Assembly (NCBI GenBank): GCA_017885225.1
Contig: JAFNGM010000245.1
Location: 2,863 to 9,724, forward strand
Source: Syntrophaceae bacterium
Lineage (GTDB): Bacteria; Desulfobacterota; Syntrophia; Syntrophales; UBA2185
DNA: 6,862 nt
Direction of reading: 5' to 3'
Shown here: piece by piece, positions 6,233 through 6,862 of the stretch
How positions within the stretch are numbered: position 1 is the stretch's first letter
Layout: every line of letters starts with the position of its first letter
Made by a program: the position numbers and the translations under genes
Notes under the pieces: model-generated
What the model was told of the DNA's origin: nothing
The model's database searches: none
Seen by the model: only the letters and a program-made list of their open reading frames with translations

Positions 6233-6862
6233 ATGACGGTCAGTCGTTTCCTTATATGCCTTCTGGTATTCTTCTCTGTCGCAGGATGCACGGTATTTAA
6301 AAAACCGGTACCCGCGCCGGGTGAAGCGCCGAAAAGGCCTCTCTCCCTGGTTTCTCCGGAAAAAATCCCCTTTCACATTGATGATCTTGACCGTGAATCC
6401 CTCATGGCGGCAAGTGAAAAAAGCCTGCAATATTATGACGGGATTAAAGAGAGTACGACATACCTTTTCGGTGAGCGGAGAGTTACGGTCAATGAGCTGA
6501 AGGAATCTCTTCGCGCGTTTCGTGACATTATAAGCTCTCAGGAACCGGAAATAATCAAGTGGCGGAAGATACTGAATGCGTTTGATGTATACAGGGCAAC
6601 GGGATATGACAGCAATAGAACGGTCTTGTTCACCGGCTATTTTGAATCTTCTTTGGAAGGTTCCATGAAAGAAACGGAACATTATAAATATCCCGTGTAC
6701 AGAACCCCCGACGATATACTGGTAATAAATTTAGGCAAGTTTAATAAGAAGTATAACAATGAGAAGATTATCGGCAGGCTCAAGGATGGCGAAGTGATTC
6801 CATATTACACGAGGTTCGATATTGAGGAGGCCCGTTATCTGAGGGGAAAGAACCTTGAGCTT
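6233..6862 (+). CDS. mltA: Membrane-bound lytic murein transglycosylase A (MltA), lipoprotein, C-terminus outside window
   Basis: Enzyme that cleaves the MurNAc-GlcNAc bond of peptidoglycan to give 1,6-anhydro ends, acting in the periplasm while anchored to the outer membrane. The first 210 residues are present and the frame is open to the window edge. Residues 1-18 form a lipoprotein signal (Arg5, then hydrophobic FLICLLVFFSVAG) with lipobox VAGC and lipidated Cys19; the next residues are not Asp, compatible with outer-membrane sorting. A proline-rich linker covers about 25-46. MltA-domain motifs: FTGYFESSLEGS (133-144), YPVYRTPDDILVINLGKF (153-170), and GEVIPYYTRFDIEEA (186-200). The C-terminal 3D domain with the catalytic Asp is not in the window, so activity cannot be judged. 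The ATG has AAGG 5 nt upstream, overlapping the stop codon of the acetyltransferase gene, which makes co-translation likely. Confidence 0.93.
   Translation, partial: MTVSRFLICLLVFFSVAGCTVFKKPVPAPGEAPKRPLSLVSPEKIPFHIDDLDRESLMAASEKSLQYYDGIKESTTYLFGERRVTVNELKESLRAFRDIISSQEPEIIKWRKILNAFDVYRATGYDSNRTVLFTGYFESSLEGSMKETEHYKYPVYRTPDDILVINLGKFNKKYNNEKIIGRLKDGEVIPYYTRFDIEEARYLRGKNLEL

Noticed and set aside
6167..6682. 171-codon minus-strand open frame opposite mltA
   Set aside because: The plus strand encodes unmistakable MltA lipoprotein motifs; the minus-strand product is low-complexity, Arg/Phe-rich and unrecognisable.

Overview
The window looks like chromosomal housekeeping DNA from a Gram-negative bacterium of moderate GC content. 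The best guess is a member of the former Deltaproteobacteria or a neighbouring phylum. This is an inference from three things: a lipoprotein MltA (needs an outer-membrane/periplasm cell plan), a short stand-alone GNAT-type N-acetylglutamate synthase rather than the long kinase-fused ArgA, and the nadK-recN gene order. Nothing in the window fixes the taxon. I saw no mobile element, CRISPR array, tRNA or rRNA.

Left part, minus strand (about 92-2674): a two-gene unit read right to left. The first gene is a GH13 alpha-amylase-superfamily protein, most like the glucanotransferase half of eukaryotic-type glycogen debranching enzymes. Three bases after its stop begins nudC, a Nudix NAD(H) diphosphatase with its zinc ribbon. 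Bases 1-91 hold no recognisable gene, perhaps only the tail of a convergent plus-strand gene.

Centre (2675-3030): a roughly 356-bp divergent intergenic region. It has a possible sigma-70-like promoter for the minus-strand pair and a small inverted repeat, but no convincing plus-strand promoter.

Right part, plus strand (3031-6862): nadK (NAD kinase); a 161-bp gap with several small hairpins and a weak LexA-like element; recN (SMC-like DNA repair ATPase); a short N-acetylglutamate synthase that overlaps the end of recN by 26 bp; and mltA (lytic murein transglycosylase lipoprotein), cut off by the window edge. The last three are packed tightly enough to be co-transcribed; nadK may or may not share their transcript.

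How the genes fit together: NAD kinase (makes NADP from NAD) and NudC (hydrolyses NAD(H), and in E. coli removes NAD caps from RNA) lie on either side of one regulatory region. The pool size and fate of NAD could therefore be co-regulated, with a glucan-active enzyme tied to the NudC side. RecN, N-acetylglutamate synthase and MltA serve unrelated processes (break repair, arginine synthesis, wall turnover). I found no clear new system. The items most worth a second look are the structured recN leader, the GH13 protein with a changed active-site motif, and the nudC/nadK divergent arrangement.
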